DNA of 8,646 nt from contig JABDJR010000114.1 of the NCBI GenBank assembly GCA_013003415.1, positions 1 to 8,646 of the forward strand, written 5' to 3'. The notes beneath the pieces are model-generated. The model was not told where the DNA came from. It did not search any database and worked only from the letters and a program-made list of their open reading frames with translations. Below are positions 1 through 6,707 of the stretch, piece after piece (position 1 is the first letter of the stretch; every line of letters begins with the position of its first letter). Source of the stretch: Candidatus Eiseniibacteriota bacterium. GTDB lineage: Bacteria > Eisenbacteria > RBG-16-71-46 > JABDJR01. The position numbers were made by a program, and so were the translations under genes.

Positions 1-188
1 GTATTATTTGGCGAGTGTGGGACACATAGGCTCGCCGAGCGCGGAGCAGCCTTCAAATGCAGGGCTTCATTGTAGCCCAATTTCCAGATAAAATCGCCTT
101 GTACTTTAAGAGGTTCTAAAGCCTCAAGTTTATCTTTTACCGGGTTACACACCAAAGAATTGGTGGGCAAACCCAGAATCCTAATCCA
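1..188. other. Left-edge region without a convincing gene
   Basis: No recognisable gene, RNA or clear promoter was found upstream of acs. The forward frames close early at the left edge, with stops near positions 27, 75 and 91. On the minus strand one frame stays open from about 216 down to the edge, roughly 70 codons, but it has no ATG. Its best start is a GTG at 150-152 without a Shine-Dalgarno sequence. The translated piece includes KLEALEPLKVQGDFIWKLG, which I do not recognise. It could be the start of a minus-strand gene running off the window or a chance open frame. The acs promoter should lie here, but I see no paired -35/-10 boxes. Confidence 0.3.
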
Positions 189-2126
189 ATGTCGACCACA
201 AACTACCCGCCCCTATCGGATCGAGTTCATGAAGCTCACATTTCGGGCATGGATCAGTATCGTGCCCTCTATCAGGAATCTTTGGAGGACCCTGAAAACT
301 ATTGGTCCCGTCAGGCAAAGCGGTTGGATTGGTTTCAGCCGTGGAACGCCGTTCTCCGAGGCGGTTTTGAACACATGGACTTTCAATGGTTCATCGGAGG
401 AAAGCTCAACGCCTGTTTCAATTGTGTCGATCGTCACGTTGAAAACAAGGCAGACGATACAGCTATTATTTGGGCCGCAGACGAGCCCGGAATCTACAAA
501 AAGATCACGTTTCGAGAACTGCAACGCGAAGTTAGCCGCGCGGCCAATGTACTCGAAAGTCATGGCGTTAAAAAAGGGGATCGGGTGTGCATTTACATGC
601 CCATGATCCCGGAACTTGCCTACATGATGTTGGCCTGCGCGCGGCTTGGAGCGGTCCATTCCGTGGTGTTTGGCGGATTCAGCGCCGAGGCGCTTCGCGA
701 TCGCATTGTAGACGCCCAGAGCGCGGTGTTGGTCACCGCAAACGAGGGTTTGCGGGGAGGGAAAACCATTCCACTCAAGGCCATCGTGGATAAGGCGCTT
801 CAAGACATCGATGTTGTAGAGACAGTCCTAGTGGCTCAAAGAACCGACACCGAGGTGCCCATGGTCTCGGGTCGCGACCTTTGGCTACACGAAGAGATGG
901 ATCGACAGCGACCGGTTGCTCCGGTGGCTTGGATGGACTCCGAAGACCCGTTGTTCATTCTCTATACGTCGGGGAGTACCGGCCAGCCCAAAGGCGTTCT
1001 CCATACCACCGGCGGTTACATGACCTTCGCCGCGGCCACCCACCGTTTTGTGTTTGATCATCATCCACAGGACGTTTACTTCTGTGCGGCTGATATCGGA
1101 TGGGTTACTGGACACTCCTATATTATTTATGGGCCACTGGCCAATGGCGCGACCACCGTCATGTTCGAATCGATTCCTACGTACCCCGACGCAGGCCGGT
1201 ATTGGCAAATTGTCGAAGATCTTAAAGTTTCCATCTTCTACACCGCGCCGACCGCGATCCGAGCGATCGCTCAGGCGGGCGATGAACCGGTAAAACGCTA
1301 TGACCGCTCCAGCCTTCGGGTGTTGGGTTCGGTGGGCGAGCCGATTAATCCCGAAACCTGGAATTGGTATTACAAGGTTGTAGGCGAGGAGCGCGCCGCA
1401 ATCGTCGATACCTGGTGGCAAACGGAAACCGGGGGCATTCTTATTACCCCGCTGCCCGGTGTTACGACCATGAAACCAGGGTCGGCGACCTTACCTTTCT
1501 TTGGCGTCGAACCGGTTCTGGTTGATCCGGAAAAAGGAACCGTCCTCGAGGGCAATAATGTCAGCGGGGCGCTTTGCATGGCCCGATCCTGGCCGGGGCA
1601 AGCGAGGACGATTTATGGGGATCACAAACGCTTTCTTGAGGTGTACTTCACGCAGTACCCAGGCTACTACTTCACCGGAGATGGCTGCCGCCGAGATGAA
1701 GACGGCTACTACTGGATCACCGGCCGGATCGACGATGTGCTGAACGTTTCCGGACACCGCTTGGGCACAGCAGAAATCGAGAGCGCGTTGGTTGCCCACG
1801 ACGCGGTAGTCGAGGCTGCGGTTGTAGGATGCCCTCATGAGATCAAAGGCACCGGAATCTACGCCTACGTTATCGTGAGTGGAGACGGGGAAAAGGCTGA
1901 ATTACAAAAGGAACTTCGCAATCAGGTACGCACCGTGATTGGCCCGTTCGCCGCCCCGGACAATGTTCACATTGCATCCGGTCTGCCCAAGACTCGAAGC
2001 GGGAAAATCATGCGACGGATCTTAAGGAAGATCGCGGCAAGTGAGTACGAGGGGTTGGGAGATACAAGTACCCTGGCGGATCCTTCGGTAGTGCAAAAAC
2101 TCATCGAGGAGAATAAGGCAGGATAG
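189..2126 (+). CDS. acs: Acetyl-CoA synthetase (AMP-forming), acetate--CoA ligase
   Basis: Cytosolic enzyme that activates acetate in two steps, acetate + ATP to acetyl-AMP + PPi, then transfer to CoA. It feeds acetate into central metabolism. The 645 residues match the usual family length of about 650. The N-terminal family segment is visible at about residues 20-60 (GMDQYRALYQ, then PENYW). The ATP-binding loop YTSGSTGQPKG is at 259-269. The GWVTGHS motif is at 304-310 and DTWWQTETGG at 407-416. The hinge/A8 motif TGRIDDVLNVSGHR is at 511-524, and PKTRSGKIMRR at 600-610 carries the catalytic Lys606, the residue acetylated by Pat-type enzymes in Salmonella Acs. Trp410, equivalent to Salmonella Trp414, closes the acyl pocket and favours acetate over propionate. 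The ATG at 189 gives the normal N-terminus, although no good Shine-Dalgarno sequence precedes it. The gene stands alone and converges on glgB. Confidence 0.95.
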   Translation: MSTTNYPPLSDRVHEAHISGMDQYRALYQESLEDPENYWSRQAKRLDWFQPWNAVLRGGFEHMDFQWFIGGKLNACFNCVDRHVENKADDTAIIWAADEPGIYKKITFRELQREVSRAANVLESHGVKKGDRVCIYMPMIPELAYMMLACARLGAVHSVVFGGFSAEALRDRIVDAQSAVLVTANEGLRGGKTIPLKAIVDKALQDIDVVETVLVAQRTDTEVPMVSGRDLWLHEEMDRQRPVAPVAWMDSEDPLFILYTSGSTGQPKGVLHTTGGYMTFAAATHRFVFDHHPQDVYFCAADIGWVTGHSYIIYGPLANGATTVMFESIPTYPDAGRYWQIVEDLKVSIFYTAPTAIRAIAQAGDEPVKRYDRSSLRVLGSVGEPINPETWNWYYKVVGEERAAIVDTWWQTETGGILITPLPGVTTMKPGSATLPFFGVEPVLVDPEKGTVLEGNNVSGALCMARSWPGQARTIYGDHKRFLEVYFTQYPGYYFTGDGCRRDEDGYYWITGRIDDVLNVSGHRLGTAEIESALVAHDAVVEAAVVGCPHEIKGTGIYAYVIVSGDGEKAELQKELRNQVRTVIGPFAAPDNVHIASGLPKTRSGKIMRRILRKIAASEYEGLGDTSTLADPSVVQKLIEENKAG

Positions 2127-2140
2127 GGCGGCAAGGAGAA

Positions 2141-2152
2141 GGGCCGTAGCCC
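2141..2152 (-). terminator. Probable hairpin terminator of glgB (UACG-capped)
   Basis: Read on the minus strand, the sequence forms a 4-bp G/C stem, GGGC-TACG-GCCC, with a UACG loop closed by a C-G pair. UNCG loops of this kind are unusually stable. It is followed by the pyrimidine-rich stretch TTCTCCTTGC. It lies 13 nt past the glgB stop codon (TAA on the minus strand, 2166-2168) and 14 nt past the acs stop. It could also hinder readthrough from acs, but on the plus strand no T-run follows. The stem is short and the U-tract imperfect, so this is a moderate call. Confidence 0.4.
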
Positions 2153-2165
2153 AGGGCCTAAGACC

Positions 2166-4397
2166 TTATTTCGATTTCGCAGGTTTCAAGAATAGGGCGG
2201 AAAGCGGTGGCAGCGTGAGCTGGATGGTCTCGGGCTGCTCGTGAGTTTCTTCGGGCAGAGGAGTGAAACTATCCGGGATTTCAAGAGCCGAGCCCCCGTA
2301 GCGTGAATCATCGGTATTGAGGACGATTTCATAGCGCGGGGATTTTGGTACCCCTACACGATAGTTGCGTTTGGGAACCGGGGATAGGTTGTAGACGCAC
2401 ACAAGAAAGTCTTTCTTCTTCTTGCCGCGTCGCACCCAAGACACCACGTTTCCGGCCGCGTCGGAGAAGTCGATCCACTGGAAACCTTCCCAATTGTGGT
2501 CGAGTTCCCACAAGGACGGCTCGTTCTTATAGAGGTGACACAGGTCCTTCACCAGTTCATGAATACCACGGTGGTAGGGAAACTGAAGGAGATGGAACTC
2601 AAGGCTGCTTTCGAAGTTCCACTCTCGCCAGGTGCCAAGCTCGGCCCCCATGAACAAGAGTTTCTTCCCCGGGTGCCCAAACATGTAGCCATAGAGGGCG
2701 CGCAGGTTCGCGAACTTTTGCCACTCGTCTCCCGGCATCTTGGCTAAGAGCGATGCCTTTCCATGAACCACTTCGTCGTGAGAAAAGGGGAGCACAAACT
2801 TCTCGCTAAACGCATACAGCAAGCCGAACGTCAGTTTTTCGTGGCTATGCACGCGGAAGACAGGGTCTTCCTTAAAATAGGCGAGCATGTCGTGCATGAA
2901 ACCCATGTTCCACTTACCGTGGAACCCTAAGCCATTATCTTCAAGCTCGTGTGTCAGTTGGGGCCAAGAGGTTGATTCCTCGGCAATCATCACGGTTCCA
3001 GGGAAGTCTTCTCGGACCGCGTGATTCAGTTCTTTAATGAACGCCAGCGCCTCGAGGTTTTCCCGGCCTCCGTACTGGTTAGGCACCCAGTCTCCGGGCT
3101 CCCGGCTGTAGTCGAGATAGAGCATGGAAGCGACTGCGTCCACGCGAAACCCGTCAATGTGGTATCGATCCAGCCAAAACAGGGCGTTGGCAATGAGAAA
3201 GTTTCTAACTTCGTTGCGCCCGTAGTTGAAGACCAGGGTCCCCCAATCCGGATGCTCTCCCTGACGAGGGTCGGCATGCTCATAGACTTCGGTGCCGTCG
3301 AAGCGGGCGAGGGCAAACTCGTCCCTAGGAAAGTGAGCCGGAACCCAATCGACAAGCACCGCGATGTTTTCCTGGTGACATTGGTCTACGAAGTACATGA
3401 AGTCTTCGGGGGTGCCAAACCGGGAGGTGGGTGCAAAGTAGCCCGTGACTTGGTATCCCCAGGAGCCATCAAAGGGATGTTCGGCCACGGGAAGCAATTC
3501 GATATGGGTAAACCCAAGTTCCTTCACGTAAGGAATGAGCTTGGTCGCTAGTTCACGATAGTTGAGCCATGCGCCATCTTTTTTTCGAATCCACGAACCG
3601 AGATGCAACTCGTAGATCGACATGGGCCCGTTCATGGGCTCTTTCTTTTTGCGGGCGGTCATCCACTTTTTGTCGCCCCACTTGTAGCGCTTAAGGTCGG
3701 TGATGCGAGAGGCGACCCGCGGTCGGAGTTCGCTAGCAAAAGCAATCGGGTCGGATCTGAGGTCCGTGTGTCCGGTGCCTTTTCGGATCTGAAAGCGATA
3801 GTGATCCCCTGGTCCAAGGCCAGGGATAAAAATCTCCCAAACCCCGGAGCTGCCAAGGGCTCGCATCATGTGATAGCGGCCATCCCAATAGTTCCAGTCC
3901 CCAATAACGCTCACCCGGGTGGCGGTGGGGGCCCAAACCGCAAAGGACACCCCTTGAACCCCTTCGTGTGTGCGCACCTGAGCCCCAAGAACGTCGTAGA
4001 GCTGCATGAGGCGCCCTTCGCCGAGCAGGTGCAGATCGTGGTCGGTGACGGAGGGAAGGTGGCTGTAGGGGTCGCCGAGATCGATGACCTTGGAGTTGTG
4101 ACCCTCCACTCTCAGGCGATAGGGGAACACCTCATTCTCATCGGGAAGATGTCCCTCAAATAGTCCGGAGGAGTGAATACGCGTAAGGCGAAGCTTTTCT
4201 TGCTTCCCCTCAAGCAGGGTCACGGCGCGAGCATCGGGACGAAAGACACGGATCACCAATCCACGTCCCTCGCCCAGGGGGTGCATTCCCAAGAGCCTGT
4301 GGGGGTGGTTGTGGCGCAGCTCGACAAGAGAAGCGATCTCGTCTTTAGTGATCCAGACTTGGTTTTTGGGCTGGGAGGTTTTCTTTTTTGATTTCAT
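2166..4397 (-). CDS. glgB: 1,4-alpha-glucan (glycogen) branching enzyme, GH13
   Basis: Cytosolic enzyme that cuts an alpha-1,4-glucan chain and rejoins the piece as an alpha-1,6 branch during glycogen synthesis. The 743 residues compare with 728 in E. coli. An N1 domain occupies about 15-125 and contains the HPHRLLGMHP motif. A CBM48-type N2 domain follows at about 147-245 (FAVWAPTATRVSVIGDWNYW). The GH13 (beta/alpha)8 barrel spans about 258-620 and a C-terminal beta domain about 635-740. Catalytic residues are visible: nucleophile Asp420 in GFRVDAV, acid/base Glu473 in IAEEST, and Asp541 in FSHDEV. The family signatures GSWGYQVTGYFAP and MGAELG are intact. The ATG at 4395-4397 has a purine-rich AGGAAGG about 15 nt upstream, too far for an optimal Shine-Dalgarno sequence. 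No other glg gene is present, so the rest of the glycogen pathway must lie elsewhere. It is convergent with acs and divergent from the tRNA/SRP RNA unit. Confidence 0.97.
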   Translation of the reverse strand: MKSKKKTSQPKNQVWITKDEIASLVELRHNHPHRLLGMHPLGEGRGLVIRVFRPDARAVTLLEGKQEKLRLTRIHSSGLFEGHLPDENEVFPYRLRVEGHNSKVIDLGDPYSHLPSVTDHDLHLLGEGRLMQLYDVLGAQVRTHEGVQGVSFAVWAPTATRVSVIGDWNYWDGRYHMMRALGSSGVWEIFIPGLGPGDHYRFQIRKGTGHTDLRSDPIAFASELRPRVASRITDLKRYKWGDKKWMTARKKKEPMNGPMSIYELHLGSWIRKKDGAWLNYRELATKLIPYVKELGFTHIELLPVAEHPFDGSWGYQVTGYFAPTSRFGTPEDFMYFVDQCHQENIAVLVDWVPAHFPRDEFALARFDGTEVYEHADPRQGEHPDWGTLVFNYGRNEVRNFLIANALFWLDRYHIDGFRVDAVASMLYLDYSREPGDWVPNQYGGRENLEALAFIKELNHAVREDFPGTVMIAEESTSWPQLTHELEDNGLGFHGKWNMGFMHDMLAYFKEDPVFRVHSHEKLTFGLLYAFSEKFVLPFSHDEVVHGKASLLAKMPGDEWQKFANLRALYGYMFGHPGKKLLFMGAELGTWREWNFESSLEFHLLQFPYHRGIHELVKDLCHLYKNEPSLWELDHNWEGFQWIDFSDAAGNVVSWVRRGKKKKDFLVCVYNLSPVPKRNYRVGVPKSPRYEIVLNTDDSRYGGSALEIPDSFTPLPEETHEQPETIQLTLPPLSALFLKPAKSK

Positions 4398-4515
4398 TAC
4401 CGCGAAGTGTAGCCTTCCTGGGGCAGATTAGCGCTTGGAAACTTGCTGATCGTAGGGGCTCTATGTCAAACTCTGTGGCTTCACGCCGCCGCAATGGTGA
4501 TTTGCGGCAGATCTT
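4398..4515. promoter_or_regulatory. Divergent intergenic region between glgB and the tRNA/SRP RNA unit
   Basis: This 118-bp gap must contain promoters for glgB (leftward) and for the stable-RNA unit (rightward), assuming neither is read from further away. A perfect minus-strand TTGACA lies at 4464-4469, but no matching -10 box sits 16-18 bp downstream. A 7-bp inverted repeat, GCCGCAA at 4488-4494 and TTGCGGC at 4502-4508 with a 7-nt loop, ends 7 nt before the tRNA gene. No promoter can be assigned with confidence. Confidence 0.35.
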
Positions 4516-4592
4516 GGGGATGTAGCTCAGTTTGGGAGAGCGCCTCGTTCGCAACGAGGAGGTCGGCGGTTCGATCCCGCTCATCTCCACCA
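4516..4592 (+). tRNA. tRNA-Ala (anticodon CGC)
   Basis: A complete 77-nt cloverleaf with an encoded CCA. The acceptor strands are 4516-4522 and 4582-4588, and include a G3-U70 wobble, the main identity element for alanyl-tRNA synthetase. The D arm is GCTC/GAGC (4525-4528 with 4538-4541). The anticodon stem is CCTCG/CGAGG (4543-4547 with 4555-4559), with loop TTCGCAA, giving anticodon CGC at 4550-4552, which reads GCG alanine codons. The T arm is GGCGG/CCGCT, with loop TTCGATC at 4570-4576. The discriminator base is A4589, as usual for tRNA-Ala, and CCA is at 4590-4592. It lies 7 nt upstream of the SRP RNA, so the two are probably co-transcribed and separated by processing. Confidence 0.96.
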
Positions 4593-4599
4593 AGATTTT

Positions 4600-4870
4600 A
4601 GGTCGTGCTAGGTGGGGAGTTAGCGGTGCCCTGAACCCGCAATCCGCTATAGCGGGACTGAATTCCTTCTCGAGGCTTGCGTTTTGACGTGCGGGGTATG
4701 GCCCCGGCGGCGTTGAGAATCAGGTCCGACGCAATCGAAGCTTGTGAACCCGGTCAGGACCGGAAGGTAGCAGCCGTAAGCGATACCTTTGGTGTGCCGT
4801 TGGTTTGCCTGATTGGAGTCGGCCGACCGTATCCGACGTTTTGCGTCTGTCGACAGAAGGTGCACGACCT
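4600..4870 (+). ncRNA. ffs: Large bacterial SRP RNA (scRNA type, with Alu domain)
   Basis: RNA scaffold of the signal recognition particle. It binds Ffh and directs ribosomes making membrane and secreted proteins to the membrane. The S-domain core is unmistakable: GGTCAGGACC-GGAA-GGTAGCAGCC at 4752-4775, with the GGAA tetraloop at 4762-4765 and an A-T pair where E. coli has T-A. AATCAGG (4718-4724) pairs with CCTGATT (4808-4814). GGGTATGG (4694-4701) pairs with CCGTATCC (4827-4834), using two G-U pairs. The 5' part carries the Alu-domain elements known from Bacillus scRNA: TAGCGGTGCCCTG at 4621-4633, helix CCCGC/GCGGG (4636-4640 with 4652-4656), and CCTTCTCGAGGC at about 4665-4676. The ends close by a perfect 9-bp helix, AGGTCGTGC (4600-4608) with GCACGACCT (4862-4870). 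The length of 271 nt matches the Bacillus-type RNA. Exact mature ends are inferred from pairing. Confidence 0.93.
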
Positions 4871-4875
4871 TTTTT
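4857..4875 (+). terminator. Intrinsic terminator at the SRP RNA 3' end
   Basis: A hairpin AAGGT-GCACG-ACCTT (4857-4871) runs into six consecutive T residues at 4870-4875. The same 3' strand also closes the 9-bp terminal helix of the SRP RNA, so either pairing would place a stable helix directly before the U-tract. It would end the tRNA-Ala/SRP RNA transcript. Partial readthrough could supply dnaX, since only 50 nt separate the T-run from its start codon. Confidence 0.6.
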
Positions 4876-4884
4876 GTTAGATTA

Positions 4885-4922
4885 GGGGGGACACTTTGAG
4901 CAAGTCCCCAAGCAAAGGAGAG
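4885..4922 (+). promoter_or_regulatory. dnaX leader: hairpin followed by the Shine-Dalgarno sequence that sets the start
   Basis: GGGGA (4887-4891) pairs with TCCCC (4905-4909), and CTT (4894-4896) pairs with AAG (4902-4904) around a TGAGC loop, with CA unpaired on the 5' side. The ribosome binding site AAAGGAGAG (4914-4922) follows and places the ATG at 4926 at a normal distance. A TTG at 4896, preceded by a G-rich run, is in frame and would add ten residues, but it lies inside the hairpin and upstream of the conserved DnaX N-terminus. The hairpin may be a processing or attenuation element or have no role. Confidence 0.4.
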
Positions 4923-4925
4923 CGC

Positions 4926-6686
4926 ATGTCTTACTTGGTATTGGCAAGAAAGTACCGACCTCAGCTCTTTGAGGATGTGGTGGGTCAGGCCCATGTCACG
5001 CGGACTTTAGCCAATGCCATTGAGGCCGAGCGTGTGGCTCACGCTTATCTCTTTTGCGGGCCGCGAGGGGTGGGGAAAACCACCGCTGCCCGCATTCTTG
5101 CCAAGGCTCTCAATTGCGCCAAGGGGCCCAGCGCCACGCCTTGTAATAAATGCGAGCGCTGCACCGAAATCACCGACGGACGGAGCTTTGACGTCCTCGA
5201 GATCGACGGTGCTTCAAACCGCGGCATCGATGAAGTCCGCGAGCTCCGAGAAAACACCCGATATGCGGCGGCTTCCGGCGGCTACAAGGTGTACATCATC
5301 GATGAGGTGCACATGCTTACCAAGGAAGCGTTCAACGCGCTTCTTAAGACCCTTGAAGAGCCTCCTTCCCATGTGATTTTCGTGCTCGCCACCACCGATC
5401 CCTTCAAGCTACCGGCCACCATTCTTAGCCGCGTTCAGCGGTTCGACTTTGCTCGGATCGCCACCCGCGATATCGCCGGGCATCTGAAGAAGCTGATGAA
5501 GAAGGAGAAGATCAAAGCCGACGACGACGCCCTGGCTTTGGTTGCGCGACGCGCTCAGGGAGGGCTTCGAGACGCTCTCTCACTGATGGATCAGATTCTT
5601 TCTGCGTCTGAAGGTAAGCTAGATCGACCCGCGGTTGAGAATCTGTTGGGTCTTGTGGGCGAAGAGTTCTTGTTCTCCCTTGTCGATGCCATTGCAGATC
5701 AAGACGCGGCTCGAACTCTAAGTTTGCTTCATGAAACCTACACTCAGGGCGCCGATCTAGAAGAGGTAGCCAAAGGGCTCACCGCTCACCTACGGGATCT
5801 CTTTATTCTCAGCGTTGGATCCGATCTGGGTGACTTGGTCGACGCCTCAGATACCTCCTTAGAGCGCTACCAAGAGCAAACCGCGAAGTTCAACCCCGAG
5901 ACTTTATCCCGGCTTTTGGACTATGCGGCCACTGCATCAGCTACTTTAAGACGGAGCGAGAACCCAAGACTTACCTTAGAGTTAGCGCTGGCCGACATGG
6001 CCCGACTCTCCGGTCTCATGCCCATGAGTGAAATCGTCGAGCGGGTGCTCGCCCTCGAAGAGCGGTTGGGGGGCGTCCCAGAAGCCTCGGACTCGGTGGC
6101 GGCCAAAGCCTCTCCTGCAAAAGCGAAGGCGGCCCCTGCGCCTAAGAAAGCGGTGACAGCGCCCTCGGCTCAACCGGTGCGGAAAAAAAAAGATCTTGAG
6201 TTAGAAACTCCCGAGCCGGTGGTTGATCGAGCTCCACCCAAGTCGGTTCCTGTCTCTGCGGCTCAAGCAAGTTCCGAAAGTTCGGAGGCGGCTCCTGCCG
6301 GAGGCGCCCAGAAACTCACGGGAACCCTTTGGGACGCCTGTCTGGAATCCCTGAAGACGAAGAACATCCGGCTCTGGGGTACGCTTCATGGGGTAAAGGC
6401 TCTCATCGACGAAGACAGCGATTCTTTTCAGGTTAAGATTGGCGAACGTCAAAACGCGCTGCAGCGCGAAGCGTTTTCCGATCCGAAAACGGTCACGCTT
6501 CTTGAGTCCACGCTCAAAGAAGTTGGCGCACCCAATCCCAAAGTCATGCTGGGCGATATTCAGGAAGGGGCAGTCGATCCTGAGACCAAGTCACCGGAAG
6601 ATGAACGGGGTATGGGCGAGGTGATGAAGGACGAACCGATTATTCAAAAAGTAATCGATATGTTTAAAGGGGACGTGCTTCCCTAA
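4926..6686 (+). CDS. dnaX: DNA polymerase III subunit gamma/tau (clamp loader ATPase)
   Basis: Cytosolic AAA+ subunit that loads the sliding clamp. As full-length tau it also ties polymerase III and helicase together. The 586 residues start at the conserved MSYLVLARKYRP. Walker A GPRGVGKT is at 45-52, with Lys51. Zinc-binding Cys64, Cys73, Cys76 and Cys79 fall at the same positions as in E. coli. Walker B IIDEVH is at 124-129, sensor 1 ATTDPFKLP at 155-163, and the sensor 2 region GGLRDALSLMDQ at 212-223, with Arg215. The SRC motif reads SRV (Val170 replaces Cys), so the usual Cys is missing. Domain III ends near residue 385. An Ala/Pro/Lys-rich linker follows to about 462, then the tau-type C-terminal domain (LWDACLESLKTKNIRLWGTL and onward). 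Codons 420-422 (Lys-Lys-Lys) are a nine-A run likely to produce a shorter gamma form. First gene of the dnaX-ebfC-recR-pgpA cluster. Confidence 0.96.
   Translation: MSYLVLARKYRPQLFEDVVGQAHVTRTLANAIEAERVAHAYLFCGPRGVGKTTAARILAKALNCAKGPSATPCNKCERCTEITDGRSFDVLEIDGASNRGIDEVRELRENTRYAAASGGYKVYIIDEVHMLTKEAFNALLKTLEEPPSHVIFVLATTDPFKLPATILSRVQRFDFARIATRDIAGHLKKLMKKEKIKADDDALALVARRAQGGLRDALSLMDQILSASEGKLDRPAVENLLGLVGEEFLFSLVDAIADQDAARTLSLLHETYTQGADLEEVAKGLTAHLRDLFILSVGSDLGDLVDASDTSLERYQEQTAKFNPETLSRLLDYAATASATLRRSENPRLTLELALADMARLSGLMPMSEIVERVLALEERLGGVPEASDSVAAKASPAKAKAAPAPKKAVTAPSAQPVRKKKDLELETPEPVVDRAPPKSVPVSAAQASSESSEAAPAGGAQKLTGTLWDACLESLKTKNIRLWGTLHGVKALIDEDSDSFQVKIGERQNALQREAFSDPKTVTLLESTLKEVGAPNPKVMLGDIQEGAVDPETKSPEDERGMGEVMKDEPIIQKVIDMFKGDVLP
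6183..6210 (+). promoter_or_regulatory. Candidate gamma/tau slippage site (A9) with downstream hairpin
   Basis: Nine consecutive A residues (6183-6191) encode Lys420-422 in the linker between the clamp-loader domains and the tau C-terminal domain. A shift to -1 (or one extra A in the mRNA) reads AGA TCT TGA and stops at 6197-6199, giving 424 residues. A shift to +1 (or one A lost) reads ATC TTG AGT TAG and stops at 6202-6204, giving about 425 residues. Both lie close to the 431 residues of E. coli gamma. A small hairpin, GAGTT (6198-6202) with AACTC (6206-6210), starts 6 nt after the run. Thermus thermophilus dnaX is known to make gamma by transcriptional slippage on an A9 run, and E. coli dnaX by -1 ribosomal frameshifting on A AAA AAG. 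Function here is inferred from the run, its position and the immediate stops. Confidence 0.65.
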
Positions 6687-6707
6687 CTCAACGCAAAGGA
6701 AGAATTC

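Noticed and set aside
213..803. Minus-strand open frame of 196 codons opposite acs
   Set aside because: It lies entirely within acs, whose motifs are intact in the forward frame. The antisense translation has no recognisable domain.
3603..4163. Plus-strand open frame of 186 codons opposite glgB
   Set aside because: It is antisense to the well-supported N-terminal part of glgB, has low-complexity Gly/Val-rich content and matches no recognisable family. GC-rich coding DNA often leaves such open frames on the other strand.
4464..4469. Perfect minus-strand TTGACA as a glgB -35 box
   Set aside because: No -10-like hexamer occurs 16-18 bp downstream; the nearest TACGAT is only 9 bp away. It was not called as a promoter.
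4345..4593. Minus-strand open frame across the glgB start and tRNA-Ala
   Set aside because: It runs through a complete tRNA gene on the other strand and overlaps glgB in another frame. Its start, near the tRNA 3' end, is the common false call over tRNA genes.
4644..4655. Palindrome CCGCTATAGCGG as an operator or -10 region
   Set aside because: It lies inside the SRP RNA Alu domain, where it belongs to the conserved helix and loop seen in Bacillus-type scRNA, so it needs no separate regulatory explanation.
4847..4856. Palindrome CTGTCGACAG near the SRP RNA 3' end
   Set aside because: It overlaps the conserved 3' segment of the large SRP RNA (CGACAGAAGGTGCACG) and is better explained as part of that RNA.
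4647..4994. Open frames on both strands across the SRP RNA
   Set aside because: The region is a structured SRP RNA with paired ends and conserved core, so the open frames are incidental.
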